Source: Chloroflexota bacterium (GTDB taxonomy: Bacteria; Chloroflexota; Anaerolineae; Aggregatilineales; Phototrophicaceae). From it: DNA of 64,000 nucleotides. The notes beneath the pieces were generated by a model. It was not told where the DNA came from, made no database searches, and saw only the letters and a list, made by a program, of their open reading frames with translations. Below are positions 7,493 to 15,485 of the stretch, piece by piece (within the stretch, counting starts at the first letter, position 1; the number at the start of each line of letters is the position of its first letter). Where the stretch lies: assembly GCA_011523515.1 (NCBI GenBank), contig WTGO01000024.1, positions 1-64,000 on the forward strand, in the 5' to 3' direction. A program made the translations under genes and the position numbers.

Positions 7493-9055
7493 ATGTTTCT
7501 AAACGACCCTGACTTTGGCGAGATCGTCGACTTTGACCAGTTGCGGCTGTCGATCCGCCATCTCTATGACGCCCTGCTGCCCGACTTCAACATGCACAAG
7601 TCGCTGCAAGTCGGCGCCGAGCTCTACGGCGACGACCCCAGCGCCATGATCGCGGCCGGCGCCAGCATGCTGGCCTGGATGACGATCATCGCCGCCGGTG
7701 AAGACGAAATCGCCGAGGAGCTGAAGGACAGTCTCTTCACCCTGGGCTGGACGGAAGAAGAAATCGGCTCCGACCTGTTAAGCGCCAGTACCGTGGCCAC
7801 GCCGGCTAACAACGACCCCGCTTGCGTCGATTATCATCTCAAGGGGCGCAAGTGGCTGATCAACAATTCCCACCATGCCGATTATCACACCATCGTGGCC
7901 AAAGTGGACGCCGAATCCAGCGGGCCGCGCTCGCTCTCAATCTTCCTGGTGCCGCAGAGCAGCTGCAAGAATTGGCAGCGCCTGGAGACCCACGTGCTGC
8001 GGCGCATGGTGCTGACATCCTTCGACATCGACGGGCCGGGTCGCTTGCTGGGCAAGGTCGGCCACGGCCTGCAAATCCTGCAGCGCATGGCTATGCCCAG
8101 CAAATATCAGTGCGCCTATGTCGGCATCAAGCTGCTCAACGAAGCCATCCCGGCCAGCATCGAGCACTTGTCCAAGAAGCGCATTTTCAATGAGAATCCC
8201 ATCAATTTCAGCAATGTCTTGCGCCAGATGTACAACCTCGTCCTGCAAGCGGCCGTGCTGAACTTCATCTATTATCGCGCGCTGGCTTTCAGCGCCGGCA
8301 ACTTCCTGCAATTTCACGGCGTCATGCTCAAATCCTGGCTGCTGCTGCGCGCCAACGAGCTGTTGGGCCAGAACCTGCTGGTGGTCGGCTCGAAGGGCTT
8401 CCTGTTGGATTCGGTCATCGGCCGCAACGCCATCGATTCTTTTGTGCTGCCGGTATTCGACGGTCATTACACCATCAACACGCTGATGACCGCCAAGCAC
8501 GTCAAGCGCTACCTGGGAGCCGAGCGCCGCGCCAGCGTCGCCGAGCGCCTGGCGACGCTGCGGCATGGCGTCACCGCATCGCGCTCAGGCGACCCCATCC
8601 GCGCCAACTCGCGCCAGTTGCGCAACCCCGATTTCTTCGACTACGCCGGCTACATCGAAGACCTCGACTTGCCCATCGACCTGGACGCTCGCGGCTTGGT
8701 GGCGGCGATGCAAGCGCTGGCCGACGAGCTCAACGAACGTGGTTTATCGCAGGACCCGGAGCATCGCTACAAGCTGGGCACGCTGCTGCATTGGATGGAG
8801 GCGCTACTGGCGGCCTGCGAGATGTGGAAAGCGGCCGAGGAGCCGGAGTTCCTCAACGCGATCGTGATGCAGTACAACGCCTTCGCCAACCAATTCAATC
8901 AGGTGATCAGCGAGAGCGCGCTGAGTACGCCTTTCCTGGAGCAGATGCGGCAGCAGCCGCTGCGCCGCGTCGAGCAGCCGCGGGCCTTCCTGCTGCGCTT
9001 GTTCCAGCTGGCTCAGCAATTCGCCTCCCCGCGCGAGGCTGCTGTGGCGAAGTAG
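7493..9055 (+). CDS. Acyl-CoA dehydrogenase family protein with altered catalytic position (paralogue 1)
   Basis: Flavoprotein of the acyl-CoA dehydrogenase fold, 520 residues, longer than the usual 380-400 because of an extra C-terminal helical region. The family flavin-loop signature is clear ('FTLGWTEEEIGSDLLSAS', equivalent to TEPxAGSD), as is 'KWLINNSHHADYH' matching the WITN strand. Where classical members have Y-E-G-T with the catalytic Glu, this protein has 'VFDGHYTINTL', i.e. Asp; the alternative Glu site used by isovaleryl-CoA dehydrogenase reads LQRM, also lacking Glu. The ATG at 7493 was chosen because it aligns with the start of the paralogue at 9984; the frame is open from 7430. 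The reaction is unknown; an oxidase or atypical dehydrogenase is possible. Confidence 0.82.
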   Translation: MFLNDPDFGEIVDFDQLRLSIRHLYDALLPDFNMHKSLQVGAELYGDDPSAMIAAGASMLAWMTIIAAGEDEIAEELKDSLFTLGWTEEEIGSDLLSASTVATPANNDPACVDYHLKGRKWLINNSHHADYHTIVAKVDAESSGPRSLSIFLVPQSSCKNWQRLETHVLRRMVLTSFDIDGPGRLLGKVGHGLQILQRMAMPSKYQCAYVGIKLLNEAIPASIEHLSKKRIFNENPINFSNVLRQMYNLVLQAAVLNFIYYRALAFSAGNFLQFHGVMLKSWLLLRANELLGQNLLVVGSKGFLLDSVIGRNAIDSFVLPVFDGHYTINTLMTAKHVKRYLGAERRASVAERLATLRHGVTASRSGDPIRANSRQLRNPDFFDYAGYIEDLDLPIDLDARGLVAAMQALADELNERGLSQDPEHRYKLGTLLHWMEALLAACEMWKAAEEPEFLNAIVMQYNAFANQFNQVISESALSTPFLEQMRQQPLRRVEQPRAFLLRLFQLAQQFASPREAAVAK

Positions 9056-9067
9056 GTTGTTGATTTG

Positions 9068-9087
9068 AACCACAGAGAACACAGAGA
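9068..9087 (+). repeat. CCACAGAG-type intergenic repeat, left copy
   Basis: Contains ACCACAGAGAACACAGAGA. Seventeen bases recur in inverted orientation at 9871-9887, so the two copies bracket the decayed stretch between the acyl-CoA-dehydrogenase-like genes. Same family as the elements near 13.1, 24.7, 26.6 and 31.0 kb. Confidence 0.65.
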
Positions 9088-9104
9088 CAGAAAAGGGAGA
9101 CACA

Positions 9105-9374
9105 ATGGATAAGACGATTATTGTGGAATTGCGACTTGCGATGGACAAATGGAAGGACTTGGATTCTCGCTGGTAAATGGAATACAATCAGCTTAAGGAG
9201 TTAGAATCACTCCAATCTCAAACCGTAGTAGCCCTTTCTGCTGAACAATACAGTGAAATTGCCAACGCAGTAAATGAAAAACGCAAGGTCTATGACGAAG
9301 TAAATCTTGAGATTCACTAAGCTGAATGGCTCGTGTTGGTACTCGTAGAAGAGCTTTTGGAGTCTTTACCGTAA
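9105..9374 (+). pseudogene. Possible decayed small gene with two in-frame stops
   Basis: One reading frame runs from the ATG at 9105 to TAA at 9372-9374 but is interrupted by TAA at 9174-9176 and 9318-9320. The middle piece (ATG at 9177) encodes 47 residues with a plausible helical character ('MEYNQLKELESLQSQTVVAL'). Base composition is clearly more AT-rich than the flanking genes, which fits relic or foreign DNA. I recognise no family. It could equally be non-coding sequence with a chance open frame. Confidence 0.25.
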
Positions 9375-9423
9375 GTGGTATATCCAAAGCAATAAAATAA
9401 GACTCCCCGTTCTGCATTCAGTC

Positions 9424-9480
9424 ATAGACGCGCAATTCGGCGACAATGTCGATTTCCTCCGCGATGGTATAAGCAGCATG
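9424..9480 (+). pseudogene. Remnant of a third acyl-CoA-dehydrogenase-like gene copy
   Basis: Translates as 'DAQFGDNVDFLRDGIS', matching the N terminus of the intact downstream gene ('DAQFGDILDYQRLRDGMS') with a two-residue deletion. At the DNA level GACGC-CAATTCGGCGACA is shared. The similarity ends after about 50 bp, and the frame runs into TGA within 20 codons. It indicates that the tandem array once contained another copy or that a copy was partially deleted. Confidence 0.5.
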
Positions 9481-9574
9481 GTTGGCTGCGCCGGGGTTCA
9501 GCGCTCAACAGGCAACTTGACAAATTGACCGAGCAATTCGTTAATCATTGCGGCTGACAGACGAGGAGTATTCA

Positions 9575-9763
9575 ATGGCGAGTGGCGGGCAGACGCTTAC
9601 TGAACGCATGGCCAGAATCGAATCTTCCATCGAAACAGAACGTCCGCATCTGGCGACGAAAGCTGACTTGCAAAAGCTCAAAGGCGATCTAACATTTGGA
9701 ATGATCGTCATTAGCGCCGCTTTGCTTGGCCTCATTAAGATAATCCCCCCATTTCGGGTCTAA
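9575..9763 (+). CDS. Small coiled-coil protein with C-terminal membrane anchor
   Basis: A 62-residue protein: a helical region with heptad-like spacing ('TERMARIESSIETERPHLATK'), a K-A-D-L-x-x-L-K segment, then one transmembrane helix (about residues 41-58) and a short basic tail. The ATG at 9575 follows AGGAG by six bases, so translation is likely; the frame is open from 9548. It resembles small DUF1640-like coiled-coil membrane proteins. Function unknown. A similar-sized protein with the reverse topology (anchor first) is encoded at 49099. Confidence 0.55.
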   Translation: MASGGQTLTERMARIESSIETERPHLATKADLQKLKGDLTFGMIVISAALLGLIKIIPPFRV

Positions 9764-9870
9764 TCGCTTTGGAATAAAAATCGCTTCACGCACGCGCAGA
9801 AGCGCAACGGGTCGCGGCCCGGTTTACTGCTGGTTGCCGCCCATTTGAAGATCAGCAAATGAGAATAGAT

Positions 9871-9909
9871 TCTCTGTGTTCTCTGTGTATACTCGGTGTC
9901 CTCTGTGGT
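9871..9909 (-). repeat. CCACAGAG-type intergenic repeat, right copy (compound)
   Basis: Three imperfect units of C-T-C-T-G-T-G-T in tandem; on the minus strand they read as ACCACAGAGGACACCGAGTA followed by ACACAGAGAACACAGAGA. Bases 9871-9887 are the exact reverse complement of part of the copy at 9068-9087. It ends about 75 bp before the next gene. Confidence 0.65.
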
Positions 9910-9983
9910 AAGAACTGTAGGACGTTTGCTAAGGGGAGAATTTCCACGGTTTCGGCGACGCCCGCATAATAGCCCGAGCAGCA

Positions 9984-11528
9984 ATGAACACCATCAAAGA
10001 CGCCCAATTCGGCGACATCCTCGACTACCAGCGCCTGCGCGACGGCATGAGCCGCGTGCTCGACCACGTCTACCCCACTTTCAACCTGATGGGCTCCATG
10101 CTGGAAGCCACACGCCTCTTCCACAACAACCCCAGCTACATGACCGCCTGCGCCGCCAGCGGACTCGCTTACATGATGCTGGTCGCCGCCGAAGAAGACG
10201 AACTGGCCGCGAAGCTCAAAGGCCAAATCTTCACGCTCAGCTGGACGGAAGAGCATACCGGCACCGACCTGCTGAGCGTCAAAACGCGCGCCACCCCTGA
10301 CCCGGCCGACCCAGCTGGCAAGCGTTACCACATCCAAGGCCAGAAGTGGCTGATCAACAACTCATACCACGCCGATTATCACTCGGTCATCGCCAAGGTC
10401 GATCCCGACGCCGATGGTCCGCGCTCGTTGTCGATCTTCGCCGTGCCGCATAGCAGCACCAAGAATTGGCAGCGGCTGGACACGCATGTGCTGCGCAGCA
10501 TGGTGCTGACGAAATTCGACATCGACGGGCCGGGCACGCTGATCGGCCAAGTGGGACGCGGCCTGGAAATCTTGCAGCGGATGGCGCTGCCGTCCAAGTA
10601 TCACTGCTCGTACATGGGCGTGAAGATGGTGGACGACTCGCTGCCCGCCGCCATCGAGCATCTATCCAGCAAGAATATCTTCGGCGGCAATCCGATTCAG
10701 TTCAGCAATGTCTTTCGCCAACTCTACAATCTGACGCAGCAGGCGGCGCTGATCAACTTCACTTTCTTCCGCGCGTTGGCCTTCAGCGACAGTCCCTTCC
10801 TGCAATTCCACGGCATCATGCTCAAGTCCTGGCTGCTGCTGAAATGCAACGAAATCCTGTCGCAGAATCTGCTGGTGACCGGCTCCAAGGGCTTCCTCAA
10901 AGAATCAAATATCGGCGGCAACGCCATCGATTCCTTCGTCTTCCCGGTCTTTGACGGCCACTACACGCTCAATACGCTGCTGACTTACAAACACATGCAG
11001 CGCTACCTGGGCGCGACGGCGCCGGGCGATATCGAGGAGCGCATCGGCGTGCTCCGTCAGAACGCCTATGTGCCTCTGGAAGGCAAGCAGATTTTCAACA
11101 ACAGCCGCGAGACGCGCCGCCCGCCTTTTTTCGATTACGCCGATTACATTTCCCGCTGCGCCCTGCCGATTGACCTGGACGCCGGGCTGCTGGTCAAGTC
11201 AAGCGCGGGCATCATAGACGCCATTCAAGCGCTCGGCGCCGCCAACGAACCGGAATACCGCTACAAGATCGGCATGCTCGCGCACAACCTCGAGGCGCTG
11301 CTCTCCGCGGTCGAGCTCTGGAAAGTCACCGCCAACGACCACTATCTCAACGCCATCATCATGCAGTACAACGAGGTCGGCAAGCTGATCAATCGCATCA
11401 TCAGCGAGGGCGCGCTGCCGGTCGACTTCATCCGCCCGCTGCGACAGCTCCCCCTGCCCCGTCCCGATGCCCCGCGCGATTTCCTGCTCGGCCTGCTCGA
11501 TGTCAAAGGCCAGATTCGCGGAATTTGA
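9984..11528 (+). CDS. Acyl-CoA dehydrogenase family protein with altered catalytic position (paralogue 2)
   Basis: Paralogue of the gene at 7493, 514 residues, collinear along its whole length ('DAQFGDILDYQRLRDG', 'FTLSWTEEHTGTDLLSV', 'KWLINNSYHADYHSV'). It carries the same replacement of the catalytic Glu by Asp ('VFDGHYTLNTLL') and the same long C-terminal helical region, so both features are conserved rather than random decay. That points to selected function: either a dehydrogenase using Asp as base or another flavin reaction. The two proteins may form a heteromer. Substrate unknown; no CoA ligase or ETF gene is visible nearby. Confidence 0.83.
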   Translation: MNTIKDAQFGDILDYQRLRDGMSRVLDHVYPTFNLMGSMLEATRLFHNNPSYMTACAASGLAYMMLVAAEEDELAAKLKGQIFTLSWTEEHTGTDLLSVKTRATPDPADPAGKRYHIQGQKWLINNSYHADYHSVIAKVDPDADGPRSLSIFAVPHSSTKNWQRLDTHVLRSMVLTKFDIDGPGTLIGQVGRGLEILQRMALPSKYHCSYMGVKMVDDSLPAAIEHLSSKNIFGGNPIQFSNVFRQLYNLTQQAALINFTFFRALAFSDSPFLQFHGIMLKSWLLLKCNEILSQNLLVTGSKGFLKESNIGGNAIDSFVFPVFDGHYTLNTLLTYKHMQRYLGATAPGDIEERIGVLRQNAYVPLEGKQIFNNSRETRRPPFFDYADYISRCALPIDLDAGLLVKSSAGIIDAIQALGAANEPEYRYKIGMLAHNLEALLSAVELWKVTANDHYLNAIIMQYNEVGKLINRIISEGALPVDFIRPLRQLPLPRPDAPRDFLLGLLDVKGQIRGI

Positions 11529-11675
11529 ACTTCCGGTGAATATCGCGGGCACTGGACGCCTCTACAGTTTCAGCCACGGTGGCTTCGTCGGGCGATATTG
11601 AAAACTCGATGTCATCAATGTCATCGGTGGTAAAATTATCCTTCCTTGCTTGGCCAAGAGACGAGAACACGCGAA

Positions 11676-12836
11676 ATGACCGAACTGCTCGCCCTCCTCA
11701 CTGACCTGGTCGCCATTGACTCGGTCAATCCCGATCTCGTGCCCGGCGGCGCGGGCGAAGCGGCCATGGCCGAGTACATCGCAGCTTGGGGCCGCGCCAA
11801 CGGCCTGGAGACGCACGTCCAGGCAGCCGGCGCCGGCCGCCCCAACGTCATCTTGATCGCGCGGGGCAGATCTGCAGTGTCTACGCGCGGCGGCGGCCGC
11901 TCGCTGATGCTCAACGCCCATACCGATACCGTCGGCGTCGAGGGCATGGACTCGCCCTTCAGGCCCGCTATCCGCGACGGCCGCGTATATGGCCGCGGCG
12001 CCTATGACATGAAAAGCGGGCTGGCCGCATGTATGCTGGCGCTCAAAGCCGCGCGGGATATGGATTTAGCGGGCGATGTCGTGCTCAGCGCCGTGGTCGA
12101 TGAGGAGTACGGCAGTATCGGCACGGAGGCGCTGCTGGCGGAATGGGAGCGCTGGCCCGCTGATGCCGTGCTAATCGCCGAGCCGACCGAATTGGCCATC
12201 AGCATCGCCCATCGCGGCTTCGTCTGGCTGGAGATCAAGACCTTTGGCGTGGCGGCGCACGGCTCGCGCCCGCATCTCGGCGTCGACGCCATCGCCAAAA
12301 TGGGACAAGTGCTGGTCGCCCTGGACGCCCACGACCGCCAGATGCGCGCGTCCCCGACCTATGACTTGCTGGGCAGCGGCTCGCTGCACGCCTCGATCAT
12401 CAGCGGCGGCGAGGAGATTTCGATGTACCCGGCGCATTGCAAGCTGCTGGTCGAACGGCGTACGCTGCCCGGCGAGACCGCTGAGAGCGTCGCTGCCGAG
12501 ACGCAAATCATCCTGGACGAGATCGCTGCTGCCGACCCCGACTTCAAGGCACAGGCGCGCGCCACTTTCGCGCGCAGCGCTTACAGCATTGACGCGGATC
12601 ACCTGCTGGTGCGGCAACTCAAGCGCGCTGCCGAAGCGCGGCTGGGCAGCGCCGTAAATTTGGTCGGCAGCAGCTGGTGGATGGATTCGGCGCTATTCGG
12701 CGAGAAAGGCGTGCCAACGGTCGTGCTGGGACCGGCCGGGACAGGCGCTCACGCGCGCGAGGAATGGGTCGATTTGGCCTCGGTCGAGCAATGCCGCGCG
12801 ATCTATACCGACCTCATCGCCGCGATCTGCGGCTAA
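11676..12836 (+). CDS. M20 family metallopeptidase / ArgE-DapE type deacylase
   Basis: Zinc amidohydrolase of 386 residues that cleaves an N-acyl amino acid or small peptide in the cytoplasm. Zinc ligands and catalytic residues are in order: His in 'LNAHTDTVG', bridging Asp in 'GRGAYDMKSG', Glu-Glu in 'VVDEEYGS', Glu in 'IAEPTE' and His in 'GTGAHAREEW'. The dimerisation insert starts near 'AHRGFVWLEIKTFGVAAHGS'. The start is set at ATG 11676 (MTELLALL) rather than the upstream in-frame codon at 11646, because homologues begin with this helix. Whether it is acetylornithine deacetylase, desuccinylase or a general peptidase cannot be told. Confidence 0.88.
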   Translation: MTELLALLTDLVAIDSVNPDLVPGGAGEAAMAEYIAAWGRANGLETHVQAAGAGRPNVILIARGRSAVSTRGGGRSLMLNAHTDTVGVEGMDSPFRPAIRDGRVYGRGAYDMKSGLAACMLALKAARDMDLAGDVVLSAVVDEEYGSIGTEALLAEWERWPADAVLIAEPTELAISIAHRGFVWLEIKTFGVAAHGSRPHLGVDAIAKMGQVLVALDAHDRQMRASPTYDLLGSGSLHASIISGGEEISMYPAHCKLLVERRTLPGETAESVAAETQIILDEIAAADPDFKAQARATFARSAYSIDADHLLVRQLKRAAEARLGSAVNLVGSSWWMDSALFGEKGVPTVVLGPAGTGAHAREEWVDLASVEQCRAIYTDLIAAICG

Positions 12837-13167
12837 GCATTTGCCCAACGGTCGCGCTAGCGCTATAGCCACAAATGTCAAATTAGCCGCAGAGGGGCGC
12901 GTAGACACAGCCCTTCGACACAGATTAGTATTGAGGGCACTAAGGATTGTTTATTGTTTCAACGCTCACACAATGTATGCCACAGCTCTTCTTTAGGCGT
13001 TTCGCTGCCAAGATCATTATAAAAGGCTTTACTCGTTTTCCTCTTGTTTTACTCTGTGTACTCGGTGGCAAATCGTTTTCATTACATACTTGCACTTGCT
13101 TCTGTGTAGACGGGCAGTCTCTACGCGCCCCTCTGTGGCAAAATCTTCTCAATTTTATGGGAAGCGT
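12837..13167. repeat. Intergenic region with inverted CCACAGAG-type repeats
   Basis: No gene is seen between the convergent peptidase and ychF genes. The ends carry an inverted pair: CAGAGGGGCGCGTAG at 12890-12904 and its exact complement at 13121-13135. A second unit, ACTCTGTGTACTCGGTGGCA, lies at 13051-13070, followed by TTTTCATTACATACTTGCAC, which recurs in variant form near 31017 and, inverted, near 26521. The pair could fold into a long stem and might help terminate both convergent transcripts. Confidence 0.55.
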
Positions 13168-14268
13168 TTAGACATTAAATCGAAACAGGATCACATCGCC
13201 GTCTTGCACGATGTAGTCCCGTCCTTCGACCTGCAGCAGTCCGGCGGACTTGATGGCATTGCGATCTTGGTGCTGCTCGAAGACCGCGAAGGGGATGACC
13301 TCGGCGCGGATGAAACCCCGCTCCATGTCCGTGTGCACCACGCCGGCGGCTTGCGGCGCCGTCCAGCCGCGGCGAATGGTCCAGGCGCGCGCTTCCTTCT
13401 CGTTGAAAGTGAAGTAGCTGATCAAACTCAACAGGCGATAACTTTCGCGAATTAACCGCTCCAGGCTGCTTTCGCGCAAGCCGTAGAGACTGCGATATTC
13501 TTGGCGTTCCTCATCGCCCAACCCGGCCAGCTCTTGTTCCAGTTCCGCGCATACGGCGATCAGCTGCGCGCCGTCGGCGGCGGCCAGCTGTTGGGCTGAC
13601 TCCAAGTAGGCATTGCCGGCATTCAAGCCCGCTTCACCGATATTGGCGACATAGATGATCGGCTTGGCGGTGAGAAAGCGCATGTCGAAATCAAGCGCGA
13701 TGAAGGCCGGATGCCCCCGCTCGGCGAAGTTTCGCAGCGGCTCGCCCTGCGCCAGGAAGGCTTCGACTTGCCGCGCCATCTCCAGCTGCGCCTGCAGCTT
13801 GCTGTCGCCCTTGACCTCGCGTTCCAGCTTCTCCAGCCGGCGCTCCAATTGCTGCAGGTCGGCCAGGGCCAGCTCGGTATTGATGACGGCGATGTCGTCA
13901 TCCGGCTGTGGCTTGGCGTTGACATGCGCGACATTCTCGTCATCGAAGCAACGCACTACATGGGCGATGGCGTCAACATGGCGGATGCGGCCCAGGAATT
14001 GATTGCCCAAGCCCTCGCCTTTATGCGCGCCCTTAACCAGTCCGGCGACATCGACGAAATCGACGCGCGTCTGGATCGCCTCGGGTACGCCGACCCAGCC
14101 CTGCAGGCGTGTCAGTCGGTCGTCAGGCAGCGGCACGACCGCGTGGTTGGCTTCGATGGTGCTGAAGGGGTAGTTGGCGGCTACCGCGTTCTGCTCGCGC
14201 GTTAAGGCGTTGAACAAGGTGCTCTTGCCGACATTGGGCAGGCCAACGATGCCAATACTCAAACTCAT
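13168..14268 (-). CDS. ychF: Ribosome-binding ATPase YchF (OLA1 family)
   Basis: Universally conserved P-loop NTPase of 366 residues that binds ribosomes and prefers ATP. The P-loop is 'GLPNVGKSTLFNAL' at the N terminus, the switch region contains 'DFVDVAGLVKGAHKGEGLGN', and the NxxE element that replaces NKxD is present ('VANIGEAG'). The C terminus is the TGS-like domain ('AWTIRRGWTAPQAAGVVH', ending 'GDVILFRFNV'). ATG 14268 gives the standard N terminus MSLSIGIVGLPN; the frame is open from 14304. It is a housekeeping gene unrelated to its neighbours. Confidence 0.97.
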   Translation of the reverse strand: MSLSIGIVGLPNVGKSTLFNALTREQNAVAANYPFSTIEANHAVVPLPDDRLTRLQGWVGVPEAIQTRVDFVDVAGLVKGAHKGEGLGNQFLGRIRHVDAIAHVVRCFDDENVAHVNAKPQPDDDIAVINTELALADLQQLERRLEKLEREVKGDSKLQAQLEMARQVEAFLAQGEPLRNFAERGHPAFIALDFDMRFLTAKPIIYVANIGEAGLNAGNAYLESAQQLAAADGAQLIAVCAELEQELAGLGDEERQEYRSLYGLRESSLERLIRESYRLLSLISYFTFNEKEARAWTIRRGWTAPQAAGVVHTDMERGFIRAEVIPFAVFEQHQDRNAIKSAGLLQVEGRDYIVQDGDVILFRFNV

Positions 14269-14435
14269 GGCGTTCCCTCGCTGCGTCGCTCGTATCCGGC
14301 GCATTCACTCCGGCGCCCGATTGTACGCGACCAGTATCTTACCATTTGGCGACTATTTGGAGAGTCGAAGTCTGAATAAGTCATATTGACATCAGACGAA
14401 ATGAAACAGGCTATGCAAGTGGCAGTGCGAAGTCT

Positions 14436-15485
14436 CTAGGACGCCGCTACGTTCTTGCCCGCGGCTGCTTTGGGAGCGGCCGGTCCCGCCCGCCCGCGGT
14501 AACGCGATTTTTGCGCGTCGATAATCAGCGCCACCAGGATAATCAGTCCACGCACGGCGTTGACCCAGAGCGGATCGACATTCATCAGGTTCAGGGCGTT
14601 ATTGACCATGGCCAGGAAGAGCACGCCGGCAAAGGCGCCGATAATCGAGCCTTCACCGCCTTTCAGGCTGACGCCGCCGATGACGGCCGCCGCCACCACA
14701 TTCAGCGTCAGCCCGATGCCCAGATTGGGCACCGACGTCTCCAGCCGGCCCAGCAGCATCCAGCCCGCCAGCGCCGCCAGAAAACCGCTGGCGGTATACA
14801 CCAGGATCACAGTGCGGGCTGGGCTAAAGCCAGAGGCGCGGGCCGCGTCTTCGTTGGCGCCTACCGCGTAGACTTTGCGGCCGAATTGCATGCGGCTCAT
14901 GACAAAGCCGAAGACCAGGTAAAGGCCGATGGTGGCGATTACCGAGACCGGTATGCCGGCCACGCGGCCGCCGCCCAGCCAGTTAAAAGCCGCCGGCGTC
15001 CCGGGCATGATGGCGCCCTCGCTGATCGCCAGCGCCAGACCGCGCAAGACCAACTGCATCGCCAGCGTGACGATGAAGAAATTCATATTCAGCTTCATAA
15101 TCATGAAGCCGTTGACGAAGCCGATCAGCGCGCCCAAAAGCAGAATCAGCGGGATGACAATCAGCGGGTCCAGCTCGACGCCCAGGCCGCCCGCTTGCGC
15201 CAGATCCGTCTCGCGATAAGGCAGCATCAGCCAGGCCGCCACCACCGCCACCAAGGACACGGTACCCTCGGCCGACAGATCGAGCTTGCGCGCCATCAAA
15301 CACAGCGCCTGCCCGATGACCATCACGCCCAGCACGCTGCCGGTGATGAGAATGTTGGCGATATTGGCCAGGCCCAGGTAGCCCTTGATGGTCAGGCCGA
15401 AGACGACAACCGTGAATGCCAGCACGACCCAGATAAAATGGCGTGACAGAAATTCGAGCAGGTCGTGACGGTTAAGCGTCCGCAT
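14436..15485 (-). CDS. Sugar ABC transporter permease (RbsC/BPD_transp_2 type)
   Basis: Polytopic inner-membrane permease of 349 residues with about eight to ten hydrophobic helices, of the ribose/autoinducer-2/xylose type. Characteristic stretches are 'LDLSAEGTVSLVAVVAAW' and 'FGRKVYAVGANEDAARASG', the cytoplasmic loop that meets the ATPase. It is the last gene of the four-gene operon, and its start overlaps the ATPase stop by 14 bp, indicating translational coupling. It pairs with the permease at 17003 to make a heterodimeric channel. Confidence 0.93.
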   Translation of the reverse strand: MRTLNRHDLLEFLSRHFIWVVLAFTVVVFGLTIKGYLGLANIANILITGSVLGVMVIGQALCLMARKLDLSAEGTVSLVAVVAAWLMLPYRETDLAQAGGLGVELDPLIVIPLILLLGALIGFVNGFMIMKLNMNFFIVTLAMQLVLRGLALAISEGAIMPGTPAAFNWLGGGRVAGIPVSVIATIGLYLVFGFVMSRMQFGRKVYAVGANEDAARASGFSPARTVILVYTASGFLAALAGWMLLGRLETSVPNLGIGLTLNVVAAAVIGGVSLKGGEGSIIGAFAGVLFLAMVNNALNLMNVDPLWVNAVRGLIILVALIIDAQKSRYRGRAGPAAPKAAAGKNVAAS

